Part shown: positions 18,822 through 26,326 of the stretch, one piece after another
Position numbering within the stretch: position 1 is the first letter of the stretch
How the letters are laid out: the number at the start of each line of letters is the position of its first letter
From: JAAYDI01 sp052034005
GTDB taxonomy: Bacteria; Planctomycetota; Planctomycetia; Pirellulales; Pirellulaceae
Direction of reading: 5' to 3'
DNA: 64,000 bases
Assembly (NCBI GenBank): GCA_052034005.1
Contig: JBPOJB010000001.1
Location: 62,001-126,000 of the forward strand
Made by a program: the position numbers and the translations under genes
Notes under the pieces: model-generated
What the model saw: only the letters and a program-made list of their open reading frames with translations
The model's database searches: none
Told to the model about the DNA's origin: nothing

Positions 18822-19565
18822 TCAACCGCGGCGCTTGCGCCAGTACATCAGACCCGCCATCCCTGCAAACAGCGACCATAAGACCGCGGTGGCCGGCTCG
18901 GGAATCGCCGTCAGCTCCTTGCTGATGCCGTAGATGGCGTGATACTGATTCTGCGGTAGCTCAGGCAGCGCTTCGAGCCATGTCTTGTCCTTGGCACTGG
19001 AGTAGCCCACACGAGCAGTGTCGTCTCCGGTCGGATGATCGCCCAGCCAGTAAGCTCCGTCGATCGGAACAGGCATGTCTGGAGGCAAATAGTTCCTGAG
19101 GCGTCCTGTCCACACACTCACGCGATTCTCGTGACCATACTGGTCGTACAACACGGCATTGCCCAAGGACAGGCTGAGGTCGGCCAGATCCTCGCTATGT
19201 TCTGCCACTCTCTCGCCGCCCATGTTGTACACAGCGGCGTTAGGGTATCTCTCTAGTACGGTCTTTGCGAGGTCCGTCGGACCCGTGTCCGTCCCGATCG
19301 TGGCTACCGCCTCCCATCCATAATCGAAACCCTTCAATATCGAACTATCCTTGTTAGCCTCCGCCTTGACGAAATCGTCATAGTACGCCTTCGACGAACT
19401 GGTGCTCGTTGTCGTCCCTTGAGTCACGAAAATCAACCGGTACTTCTGCATCGTACCCACGAGCGAGTCCGGCACGAACTGGCCATCAATGACGGCCGCG
19501 GTGGCCGTCTGGCCAGCCAGCCCGAGGAGCAACAGGCATGCGGCCCCAATCACGGTGCGTCTCAT
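18822..19565 (-). CDS. PEP-CTERM sorting-domain exported protein
   Basis: A 247-residue protein with a signal peptide (VIGAACLLLLGLAGQTATAA), an extracellular body (KYRLIFVTQGTTTSTSS, YYDDFVKAEA, AAVYNMGGERVAE) and a C-terminal IPEPATAVLWSLFAGMAGLMYWRKRRG. The last segment is the classical PEP motif, hydrophobic helix and basic tail recognised by exosortase/EpsH-type enzymes. The body resembles a class of PEP-CTERM proteins found in biofilm-forming bacteria, function unknown. ATG 19565 is chosen because GGGAGAAG precedes it and the signal peptide starts there. No exosortase gene is in the window. Confidence 0.88.
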   Translation of the reverse strand: MRRTVIGAACLLLLGLAGQTATAAVIDGQFVPDSLVGTMQKYRLIFVTQGTTTSTSSSKAYYDDFVKAEANKDSSILKGFDYGWEAVATIGTDTGPTDLAKTVLERYPNAAVYNMGGERVAEHSEDLADLSLSLGNAVLYDQYGHENRVSVWTGRLRNYLPPDMPVPIDGAYWLGDHPTGDDTARVGYSSAKDKTWLEALPELPQNQYHAIYGISKELTAIPEPATAVLWSLFAGMAGLMYWRKRRG

Positions 19566-20064
19566 TCGAATGCTTCTCCCAGTCTTCTCTTGTTCCCTTG
19601 GTTCCCGCACGCCCACTGCATCGCGGCCCCGGGGCGCACGACCCGCCTCAGTCCCGAGCGCGGCACTCCCGAAACAAAATGGGCAAATGCCGTGCAATAG
19701 ATAGTTCTCCGCCGCGATGACGGGCATTACAAAAAATATGTAGAATGTATAGCTGTTTAGTGAAAGCAGCGTGTTCGGCGTGGTGAGAAGGTGTTGCTCC
19801 CGGTCTGAGGAGCCGCGTTGCCGGGGTGGACGAATTGGATGTAAGTCCTTATCCCATGGGCTTTTTTGAGCGTTCCGACACAGAGAGTCTTGTCATTGTT
19901 GCGGTATCGGCGCGCAACGTGGAACGCCTCGACGCCCTTCTGGACATCCGTTCATGTGGCCGTGCTGTTGGCGGTGCCTCGGGAGCGAGGACTGCGACCG
20001 AACCGCGGGTCACCGAGCTGACACCCCTGGCACGGCCGACCGAAAGGCACATTCCTCCCCTCGT
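19566..20064. other. Intergenic region with an AT-rich patch
   Basis: This is a 499-base spacer between two minus-strand genes. Positions about 19728-19770 are strikingly AT-rich for this genome (ATTACAAAAAATATG and nearby TATAGC), which may mark the promoter of the PEP-CTERM gene (TATACA on the minus strand). A plus-strand frame 19826-20098 has no family resemblance and runs into the antisense of the DUF1501 gene. I do not call a gene. Confidence 0.5.
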
Positions 20065-21318
20065 TCACCCCACGACGTCGATCGGTTCGAACGCTTGACC
20101 GAGGATGGCCTGTGCGTCCAGCCCGAGCCACTGCTGGAGCATGGTGGCGTAGAGGCGGCGGTAATCGATGTGGAACTTGAGCGCATCCTGATCCAGGTCG
20201 GTCAGGCTGGGGTGCTGGCCACAGAGTCCGCCGCGGACACGGCCGCCCACCAGCAGCACGGGCGCGGCGGCGCCGTGGTCGGTGCCTCGTCGGCCGTTTT
20301 CGGTCACGGTGCGACCGAATTCGGAGAAGCTCATCAGCAGCGTGCGTGACACCAGACGTTCGCGCGCCAGGTCGTTCATCAGGGCCGCGATGGAGTCCGA
20401 CATTTCGCGCAGGAGGGCTGCGTGGTTGTCGCGCTGGTTCGCGTGGTTGTCGAACCCTCCGATCCCGCCGCCGCCCAGTTCCACGAAGTAGATCCGGATG
20501 CCCAGGTCCGCCCGGATCAGTTGCGCGACCATGCGCAGCTGCTGTGCGAGCGTGTACGCTGGGTATTCACCCGTCGACGCGTCGGCGGCAAGCGCCGCTT
20601 CGATACGCTCGGACATCGTGCGCGCCGCCGCGGCCGCCCGGGCGACGGCTGCCAGGAGCGGGCCATCCGCGCCGGCCGCGGCCGCCGGCTGCGCGGGGGC
20701 CGTGTCCACAGTTTCGGCTGACGTACCGGGCGGCGTGGTGCGTGTGAGTTGTCGGATATGGACCAGCGACGGGACCACGGACAGCTCTGCGTTCAGGGCG
20801 AACGGCATCGCGATCGGTCCGACGAACAGGGCTGGGAACTGGGCCGTGCCCGGCGCGGCGACCCGATCGACGGCGCGTCCGATCCAGCCGGTCGGGCACA
20901 AAGGCTCGCCGGGCTGTCCCGTATGCCATTCGCGCATGGCCAGGTCATGGTCCCGGTTGTTCTGCGGGACGCCGACCCCTTGCACGACGGTTACCGTCCC
21001 TTGTTGGAACAGCTGGTGCAGCCCCGTGAGTGCCGGATGGAATCCCAGATACGAGTCGATCGGGAGCACCTGCGACTGGCTGAGTCGCAGCGTGATGCGG
21101 CTGCGTTGGAACGCGTCATCGGCGTAGGGCACGATCATATTGAGCCCATCATTGCCGCCCGAGAGTTGCAGCACGATCAGCACGTTCTCGCCGGTTGGGG
21201 AACCCTCACCCGCAGCCAGCGCCGCGCGCTGGAGGAACGCGGGCAGGGTTGGCGCCAGGGACAGGAGCGCCGGCGCGCCGGTCATCGATTTCAGGAAATC
21301 CCGACGTGAGTAGGTCAT
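20065..21318 (-). CDS. DUF1501 protein, Tat-exported
   Basis: A 417-residue protein with a Tat leader (SRRDFLKSMTGAPALLSLAP), followed by the DUF1501 core: NVLIVLQLSGGNDGLNMIVPY, IDSYLGFHPALTGLHQLFQQG, GVPQNNRDHDLAMREWHTGQ, GGGIGGFDNHANQRDNHAALL, LMSFSEFGRTVTENGRRGTDHGAAAPVLLVGG. DUF1501 belongs to the alkaline-phosphatase/sulfatase-like fold, with conserved Asp/His metal-type residues. It is normally paired with DUF1800, as here (57-base gap). The ATG at 21318 has CCAGGAG 8 bases upstream; an in-frame extension to 21381 would overlap the DUF1800 stop and adds no conserved sequence. Confidence 0.93.
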   Translation of the reverse strand: MTYSRRDFLKSMTGAPALLSLAPTLPAFLQRAALAAGEGSPTGENVLIVLQLSGGNDGLNMIVPYADDAFQRSRITLRLSQSQVLPIDSYLGFHPALTGLHQLFQQGTVTVVQGVGVPQNNRDHDLAMREWHTGQPGEPLCPTGWIGRAVDRVAAPGTAQFPALFVGPIAMPFALNAELSVVPSLVHIRQLTRTTPPGTSAETVDTAPAQPAAAAGADGPLLAAVARAAAAARTMSERIEAALAADASTGEYPAYTLAQQLRMVAQLIRADLGIRIYFVELGGGGIGGFDNHANQRDNHAALLREMSDSIAALMNDLARERLVSRTLLMSFSEFGRTVTENGRRGTDHGAAAPVLLVGGRVRGGLCGQHPSLTDLDQDALKFHIDYRRLYATMLQQWLGLDAQAILGQAFEPIDVVG

Positions 21319-21374
21319 CACATGACTCCTGGTGCGCGCGGCCGCCGCCGCAGGGCGGGGCGGGCCGGCGCAGG

Positions 21375-22793
21375 TCAGCAAAGCTGGTACTCCGGCCGTG
21401 TCACGAGCTGGTATGTCCGCCGGCGCAGCGCGTCGCGGGCCGCCGTACCGGCCAGGTCGTCCAGGCCGTCGGCCAACGCCGCCTGAGAGTCGTCATCTTC
21501 CAGCAGCAGCAGTCGCACGAGAAACGCGCATTGGGCGGCCGGCGCGCCGGCGCCGTGCCGCTCGGCCAAGGCCTGCGGGTCGAGTCGGCCGCCCAGCGGC
21601 CCGTCGGGCGCGAGCAGTGCGGCGGCCAGGTTCTGCCGGCCGAGCAGGGTGGCCGCATTGATCCAGTACGTTCCGCCCGCCCAGCCCCGTGTGGTCGGCG
21701 GCGCATAGAGGTCCTGGCCCAGCTGTGCCAGCGACGCGCCGAGCGGCAACGTGGGCACCAGCTTGTCGAACGCTTGGACGATCCCGAGGGCATATTCGAC
21801 CGGGCTCTTGACGCGCCGCCGGACCGCCTGCTCGGAGAAGAACAAGTTGCTGCGCAGCATCGTCTCGACCACCGGCCCCACGTCCAATGCTGGCCCGAGC
21901 ATTCGGGCCAGCGGGTCGATCAGCATGTCGCTCGGCTCATCCACCTCCGAGATCAGCCAGCGGAACAGGCGGCGGACCACCAGGCGTGGCGCGGCCGGCT
22001 GGTCCAGCACGATCCGCACGATGTCCTCCGGTTTCCAGGGCCCTGCCTGGCAGAACACGCGTTTGATCCCGGCATCATGTTCGTGGGCCAGGTACTTCAA
22101 ACGGCCCTGCAGGACGAACCAACCGGTGAACGCCCGGGCCGCTTCCCGCACATCCTCGTCACCGTAGTGTCCCGGGCCGACGCTGAGCCGTTCCATGATC
22201 TGCCGCGAGAACTGTTCGTTCGGGAGCGCCTTGCGATTCATGTCGGCGCCGAAGGCCAGGAACGCGGCGGGCTCGCGCGACACCCCGTCCAGCAGCGCCC
22301 GGTAGGACCCCAGCGCATGGGTGCGCAGCGTCTGTATGTACCGCACCATCAACGGGCCGCTGTTGACGCGCGCATGGCTCACGCCGCAGTGGCCGTGCCA
22401 GAACAGGGTCATCTTCTCGCGCAACGGATGACGCGCCTCGATCATGCGGCGCAGCCACCACGCGCGGAGCGACTCGATGCCCGACGTGCGGGCCGTGACA
22501 TCCTCATCCCGGTCCCACGCCTCCTCCTCGACCTGCACGTCCGCCGGCGGACGCACCAGCCGCTCGATCGTCACCCGAGGGCCTTCGGACAGAGCGCGGG
22601 TGAGCGTGTCCCAGTCCGCCCCGAACCCGGCGCGGCGATACAGGTGGCCGGCCAGCGCTCGATTCCACGGCCGCTCAACGCCCGGTTGGAACTCGGCCCA
22701 CGCCCACTGCGGATCGACCTCCCGGGTCGGCGCGTCGCCCTCGGTCGGTGCGGCCTGATCCGCGCCCGGCGGATACAGCTGCAACAGGTTCAT
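21375..22793 (-). CDS. DUF1800 family protein
   Basis: A 472-residue protein with the DUF1800 pattern: HLYRRAGFGADWDTL, WWLRRMIEARHPLREKMTLFWHGHCGVS, the NEQFSRQIMERLSVGPG block (usually N-E-N-[FY]-[AS]-RE-x-[LM]-E-L-x-x-x-G), REAARAFTGW, and PVEYALGIVQ. No signal peptide is visible. Function is unknown, but DUF1800/DUF1501 pairs are widespread in planctomycetes. GGAGGT lies 7 bases before the ATG. The gene starts 24 bases after the exported 586-residue protein and is probably in the same operon. Confidence 0.93.
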   Translation of the reverse strand: MNLLQLYPPGADQAAPTEGDAPTREVDPQWAWAEFQPGVERPWNRALAGHLYRRAGFGADWDTLTRALSEGPRVTIERLVRPPADVQVEEEAWDRDEDVTARTSGIESLRAWWLRRMIEARHPLREKMTLFWHGHCGVSHARVNSGPLMVRYIQTLRTHALGSYRALLDGVSREPAAFLAFGADMNRKALPNEQFSRQIMERLSVGPGHYGDEDVREAARAFTGWFVLQGRLKYLAHEHDAGIKRVFCQAGPWKPEDIVRIVLDQPAAPRLVVRRLFRWLISEVDEPSDMLIDPLARMLGPALDVGPVVETMLRSNLFFSEQAVRRRVKSPVEYALGIVQAFDKLVPTLPLGASLAQLGQDLYAPPTTRGWAGGTYWINAATLLGRQNLAAALLAPDGPLGGRLDPQALAERHGAGAPAAQCAFLVRLLLLEDDDSQAALADGLDDLAGTAARDALRRRTYQLVTRPEYQLC

Positions 22794-22817
22794 CGGTGTA
22801 CCTCCGCCATGGTCAAA

Positions 22818-24578
22818 CTACTCGGGCAGCTGGTAGCCGATCCGGATCGTCAGGTCCGAGCGGTCCGCGTGTGTGCCGGCCTCGATCCGCAGGTCGGTCA
22901 GGAACCGAAGCGCCTCGAGCATCGCGCCAATTCCCTGCTCGGCCTCTGCCCGCGTCTTGCCTTCCGCCACCATGTTCTGGCGGATCAGTGCCTCGCGGTT
23001 GGCCTCGAGGATCGACGCCAGCGGTCCGCTCCGGACCATCGCCAGGCTGTGTTGGCCGGCGGCCGGCGTCACGCCCTGTTCGCGCTGTTGCTGGAGCGCA
23101 TCGATCAGGTCGCAGGTCAGCGCGTCGGTGGAACTCAGAATGAGCCGATCGCCGGCGATGGCGAGCGCCGGTTGGAAATTGAAGCGGATATCCGCCGCCT
23201 CGGCGTGCTCTTCATCCGCGAGCGAAAAGAACGACATCGTGTAGGCCGTCCCGTGGTGCACTCGGCCGTCGATGATCAGCCCGGGCAGCGCTTTCTGGCC
23301 ACGCGTGAAGTTCACCAGGCCGATCGCCTTCTGCCAGGCCTCTTTCGCCACCAGCTCGAGCTTGTCCGGATCGCGCAGCTGCAGGATCAGGGCGAACCCC
23401 GGCAGCTTCACGGCCGGCGTGCCGGTCCGCTCGTCGTACCGTTGCTCGGCCACCACCACGCGGAGGTCCGGCAGCGTATGAGCCAGGACCTCGTGGGTCA
23501 GGTCTTTCCCCGAGAAGAAGATCCCCATCATGTTCTCGAAGAAGATCAGTCCCGACGTGCGATCCGGGAACAGGTCGTCCTTGGCCGCGTAGAACTGGTG
23601 CAGGTCCCGGTACAGGCTCAGCGCCGCGATCTGGCCCGGCACATTCGGGATCGGCATGGCTCCGGCCCCCGGCTCTTGCGGCAGGGCGAACGCATCGATC
23701 CGATTGGGCTCGGCCGACGGGCGGTCGGTCACGACCTGGATGGCCACATCATCCAGGCCGATACTCAGGCCCGCGGCCAGCCAGGTCGCGTCGGTCAGCG
23801 CCGCCAGAAGCGGCGCCAGCAGCAGCCGATTGACCGGGTTGTCCTGCTGCGCGAGGCCGTGCTGGAATCCGGGCTGTTGCTTCAGGATCTGCATGTCCGC
23901 GAAGAGGGTCAGGTGCGGCGTTGGGGAAAGCGACGCGACGGCCGCCTGATAGCGCGGCGACCGGGCCAGATCCGCGTCTTGCCGATCCAGGTGGCGATCG
24001 ATGGCCGCTTTGAGCGCTTTCGGCTTGTTCGCCATCAGCAGTCGGCTGCCGATGAGGACGTGCGACTCGCCCGGCCCGAACGTCCAGCACGTGATGCCGC
24101 GGTAATCCGCCGATGTGACGCGGTCTGGGCTGCCCTGTTTCAAGGCCTCGCCCTGGGCAACCGTCCGGAAGAAATCGTGGATCTCCGCCATCATGTTCGC
24201 GTCGTGGCCGTCGACAATCAGCAGCGCGGCGTCATGTGGCCCGAGCGCAAGCGTGACGCCGCCGCCCAGCAACCGTTCGAGCATGGTGGGCAGATCCACC
24301 TGGTACTTCGTCAGGAAGAAATTCAGCATCGTCAGCGCCTGCTGTGTGTCCTGCTTGTCCATGGCTTCCTGATACGCGGGCAGGGACTGCACCAGGCGCA
24401 CCACGCGCTGGTCAAAGAGGCGCTCGACCAATGCCTGCGGCGCCGCGAGGCGCGCCACCAAGACCGCGTCCGCGGGGATCAGGCTGGTGGCGGGGACCGG
24501 CGGCTGGTCGGCCCATCCCCGGCCGGTCGTGAAAGCCAGTGCGGCCAGCACCAGCCGCATGGTCATGGTCCGAAACAT
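22818..24578 (-). CDS. Exported protein of unknown function (DUF3352-like)
   Basis: A 586-residue protein with a signal peptide (TMTMRLVLAALAFTTGRGWA). The start PATSLIPADAVLVARLAAPQALVERL resembles DUF3352-type planctomycete proteins, where SLIPADA-like openings recur. Repeated blocks of beta strands follow (ITCWTFGPGESHVLIGSRLLMANKP, LAIAGDRLILSSTDALTCDLIDAL), as if the fold were duplicated. No catalytic motif is evident. GGGGAG precedes the ATG at 24578; the in-frame extension to 24722 overlaps the ABC remnant and is not used. It lies between the ABC remnant and DUF1800 on the same strand. Confidence 0.72.
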   Translation of the reverse strand: MFRTMTMRLVLAALAFTTGRGWADQPPVPATSLIPADAVLVARLAAPQALVERLFDQRVVRLVQSLPAYQEAMDKQDTQQALTMLNFFLTKYQVDLPTMLERLLGGGVTLALGPHDAALLIVDGHDANMMAEIHDFFRTVAQGEALKQGSPDRVTSADYRGITCWTFGPGESHVLIGSRLLMANKPKALKAAIDRHLDRQDADLARSPRYQAAVASLSPTPHLTLFADMQILKQQPGFQHGLAQQDNPVNRLLLAPLLAALTDATWLAAGLSIGLDDVAIQVVTDRPSAEPNRIDAFALPQEPGAGAMPIPNVPGQIAALSLYRDLHQFYAAKDDLFPDRTSGLIFFENMMGIFFSGKDLTHEVLAHTLPDLRVVVAEQRYDERTGTPAVKLPGFALILQLRDPDKLELVAKEAWQKAIGLVNFTRGQKALPGLIIDGRVHHGTAYTMSFFSLADEEHAEAADIRFNFQPALAIAGDRLILSSTDALTCDLIDALQQQREQGVTPAAGQHSLAMVRSGPLASILEANREALIRQNMVAEGKTRAEAEQGIGAMLEALRFLTDLRIEAGTHADRSDLTIRIGYQLPE

Positions 24579-24606
24579 GGGTGTGTCTCCCCGTCCTAGA
24601 AAGCAA

Positions 24607-24990
24607 CTAGAGATCTCGCCAAGAGAACGCCAGCACAGACAGTCCGAAGGCCCCCAGCGCGGGCAGGCCGTAGCCGAGCAGGACCCGCAGCAGGGAGAAG
24701 TCCTCGTAGCTGCCCCGCTCAAAGAAACTACCCTTCGGTTCGGCCGCGGGTGTCGCGCCCGTGGCCAGAACGCCGGAAACCGAACCCCACCATTGCAGGG
24801 CGGACTGCAGGACCGCCTCGTGCGAGCCGTTGGTCTGCCCCGCGTTGCGGTTCCAGGGCGTGCGCAGCACGGTAGGCATCGCCTGGCTGAGACTGAACAG
24901 CGAGCACTCCTCCAGCGTCAGATCATTCACCGCAATGACGCGCCCCGCATAGACCTTCGTCAAGTGCCGCGTGCGGATCGCCACGTTCAC
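24607..24990 (-). pseudogene. ABC transporter remnant: ATPase N-terminus joined to permease C-terminus
   Basis: The 127-residue frame starts IRTRHLTKVYAGRVIAVNDLTLE, the first 25-odd residues of an ABC-2 type ATPase just before Walker A would begin. It then switches at about residue 28 into sequence without Walker motifs. The end (SLLRVLLGYGLPALGAFGLSVLAFSWRDL) has the look of the last helix of a permease. The simplest reading is a large in-frame deletion that removed the ATPase body and most of the permease, joining the two ends near 24905-24912. It cannot hydrolyse ATP. A misassembly would look the same. Confidence 0.6.
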
Positions 24991-25030
24991 GTTCGTCCCC
25001 TTGTGCCAGGACCGGGCCTCGATGGGCGCG

Positions 25031-25059
25031 CACCCTCTTGAGCCTCTACCCTCTACCCC
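25031..25059. repeat. Short heptamer repeat (CTCTACC)
   Basis: CTCTACC occurs twice in direct succession (25045-25058), preceded by a related CTCTTGAGC. It lies in the spacer between the ABC remnant and the exported hydrolase and shares its 7-base period with repeats at 39566, 45374 and 55279. Confidence 0.4.
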
Positions 25060-25186
25060 GGGCGTCGGCCAAGGGTTTCAGGCCGGTCAGGGCTCGTCGT
25101 GCCGCGCCTGTTGCCCGCCGTTGCGCCCTGCTACCATCAGCCTAACGCAGCGGACGTGCCGGAGCCATCGTGGAGGGCCCACGCGG

Positions 25187-26239
25187 GTGCATGACCAGAG
25201 TGTCGGCCGACGCCAGTTCCTGACCGGCTCTGCCGCCGGGTTGACCAGCCTGCTGGCGTGCGGGCCGCTGCGCGCCGCCTCGCCTCCAGCATCGAGGACA
25301 TCAGCGATGGACAGTGCGGAGTTCCGCGAGCATTTGTTGCGTTGCCTGGGAGGCCCATGGCCTGATCCCACGCCGCTGAGGCCCGCGCTGCGCGAATCGA
25401 TACAGAAGGACGGTTATCGGATCGAGTCGGTCACGTACGAAGTGGAGCCGGGCGATCTGGTCCCGGCGCTGGTGTTGATTCCGGACGGAGTGAGCGCTGG
25501 CAGTCCGGCCCCGGCCGTGGCGGTCTGGCACCAGCACAATGGCCAGTGGCAGCTGGGCAAGAGCGAGCCGGCCGGGCTGGCTGGCAACCCGATGCACCAC
25601 ACCGGCGTGGCGCTGGCGCGTGAAGGGTATGTCGTGTTATGCCCGGACGCCCTGTGTTTTGAGGAGCGGCAGGATTCCCGGCTCAAGGGCGGCGATTTCG
25701 AGCGGTACGAGTTTCTGCGGTATGTCGTGGCGGGCAAGTGCCTGGCCTGGAAGAACATCCTCGACATGCGCCGTGCGATCGACTACCTGTGCGCGCGGCC
25801 CGACGTGCAAGCTGCGCGCATCGGCTGCTATGGACATTCCATGGGTTCGACCCACACCTGGCTGGTCGGGCCGTGGGAGCCGCGGCTGCAATGCCTGGTC
25901 GGCAATTGCTGCCTGCCGACCTATGCGGCCATAGAGCGGCAGCGCCTGTTGCACTGCTTCCCGAATTTCATCCCGGGCCTGTTCGCGGTCGGCGACACGC
26001 CTGACATCGCCGCGTTGATCGCGCCGCGCCCGCTGCACTTGAATTTCGGGGAAGACGATGGCGGCAGCCCGATCGAGGAGGTGCGCGCCGGGATCGCGCG
26101 GATTGCCGCCGCCTACCGGCAAGCCGACGCGGCGGACCGGTTCGGTCACTTCATCGAGCCTGCCACCGGGCATGTCCTGTCGGACGCCATGTGGCGGAAA
26201 ACACGCGACTGGTTCGTACGGCATCTCCAAGCCGGCTAG
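25187..26239 (+). CDS. Exported alpha/beta hydrolase (dienelactone hydrolase/acetylesterase type)
   Basis: A 350-residue hydrolase with a Tat-like leader (VGRRQFLTGSAAGLTSLLACG, ending in a possible lipobox Cys). The fold carries the nucleophile elbow CYGHSMGS (Ser near 221), an acidic block LNFGEDDGGSP and the catalytic His in TGHVLSDAM near the end. It resembles Abhydrolase_7/acetyl-xylan-esterase-like proteins that occur in planctomycete polysaccharide loci. The start is GTG at 25187 with GGAGGG (25172-25177) 9 bases upstream; an ATG at 25308 would lose the leader. Substrate unknown. Confidence 0.85.
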   Translation: MHDQSVGRRQFLTGSAAGLTSLLACGPLRAASPPASRTSAMDSAEFREHLLRCLGGPWPDPTPLRPALRESIQKDGYRIESVTYEVEPGDLVPALVLIPDGVSAGSPAPAVAVWHQHNGQWQLGKSEPAGLAGNPMHHTGVALAREGYVVLCPDALCFEERQDSRLKGGDFERYEFLRYVVAGKCLAWKNILDMRRAIDYLCARPDVQAARIGCYGHSMGSTHTWLVGPWEPRLQCLVGNCCLPTYAAIERQRLLHCFPNFIPGLFAVGDTPDIAALIAPRPLHLNFGEDDGGSPIEEVRAGIARIAAAYRQADAADRFGHFIEPATGHVLSDAMWRKTRDWFVRHLQAG

Positions 26240-26326
26240 CCTCTGGTACACAGCCCGGGTCGGCGACCGCTCGGTGATGAGCCGAGGCGGCGCCGTTTTC
26301 TGCCAGGCGGCCGGCTGAGACCGACG

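Noticed and set aside
19826..20098. A 90-residue plus-strand frame before DUF1501
   Set aside because: No ribosome binding site of note or family pattern, and it ends in antisense of DUF1501.
21195..24599. A 1134-residue plus-strand open frame antisense to DUF1501, DUF1800 and the 586-residue gene
   Set aside because: It is low complexity, rich in Arg/Gln/His, matches no family and covers three well-supported genes on the other strand, so it is a composition effect.
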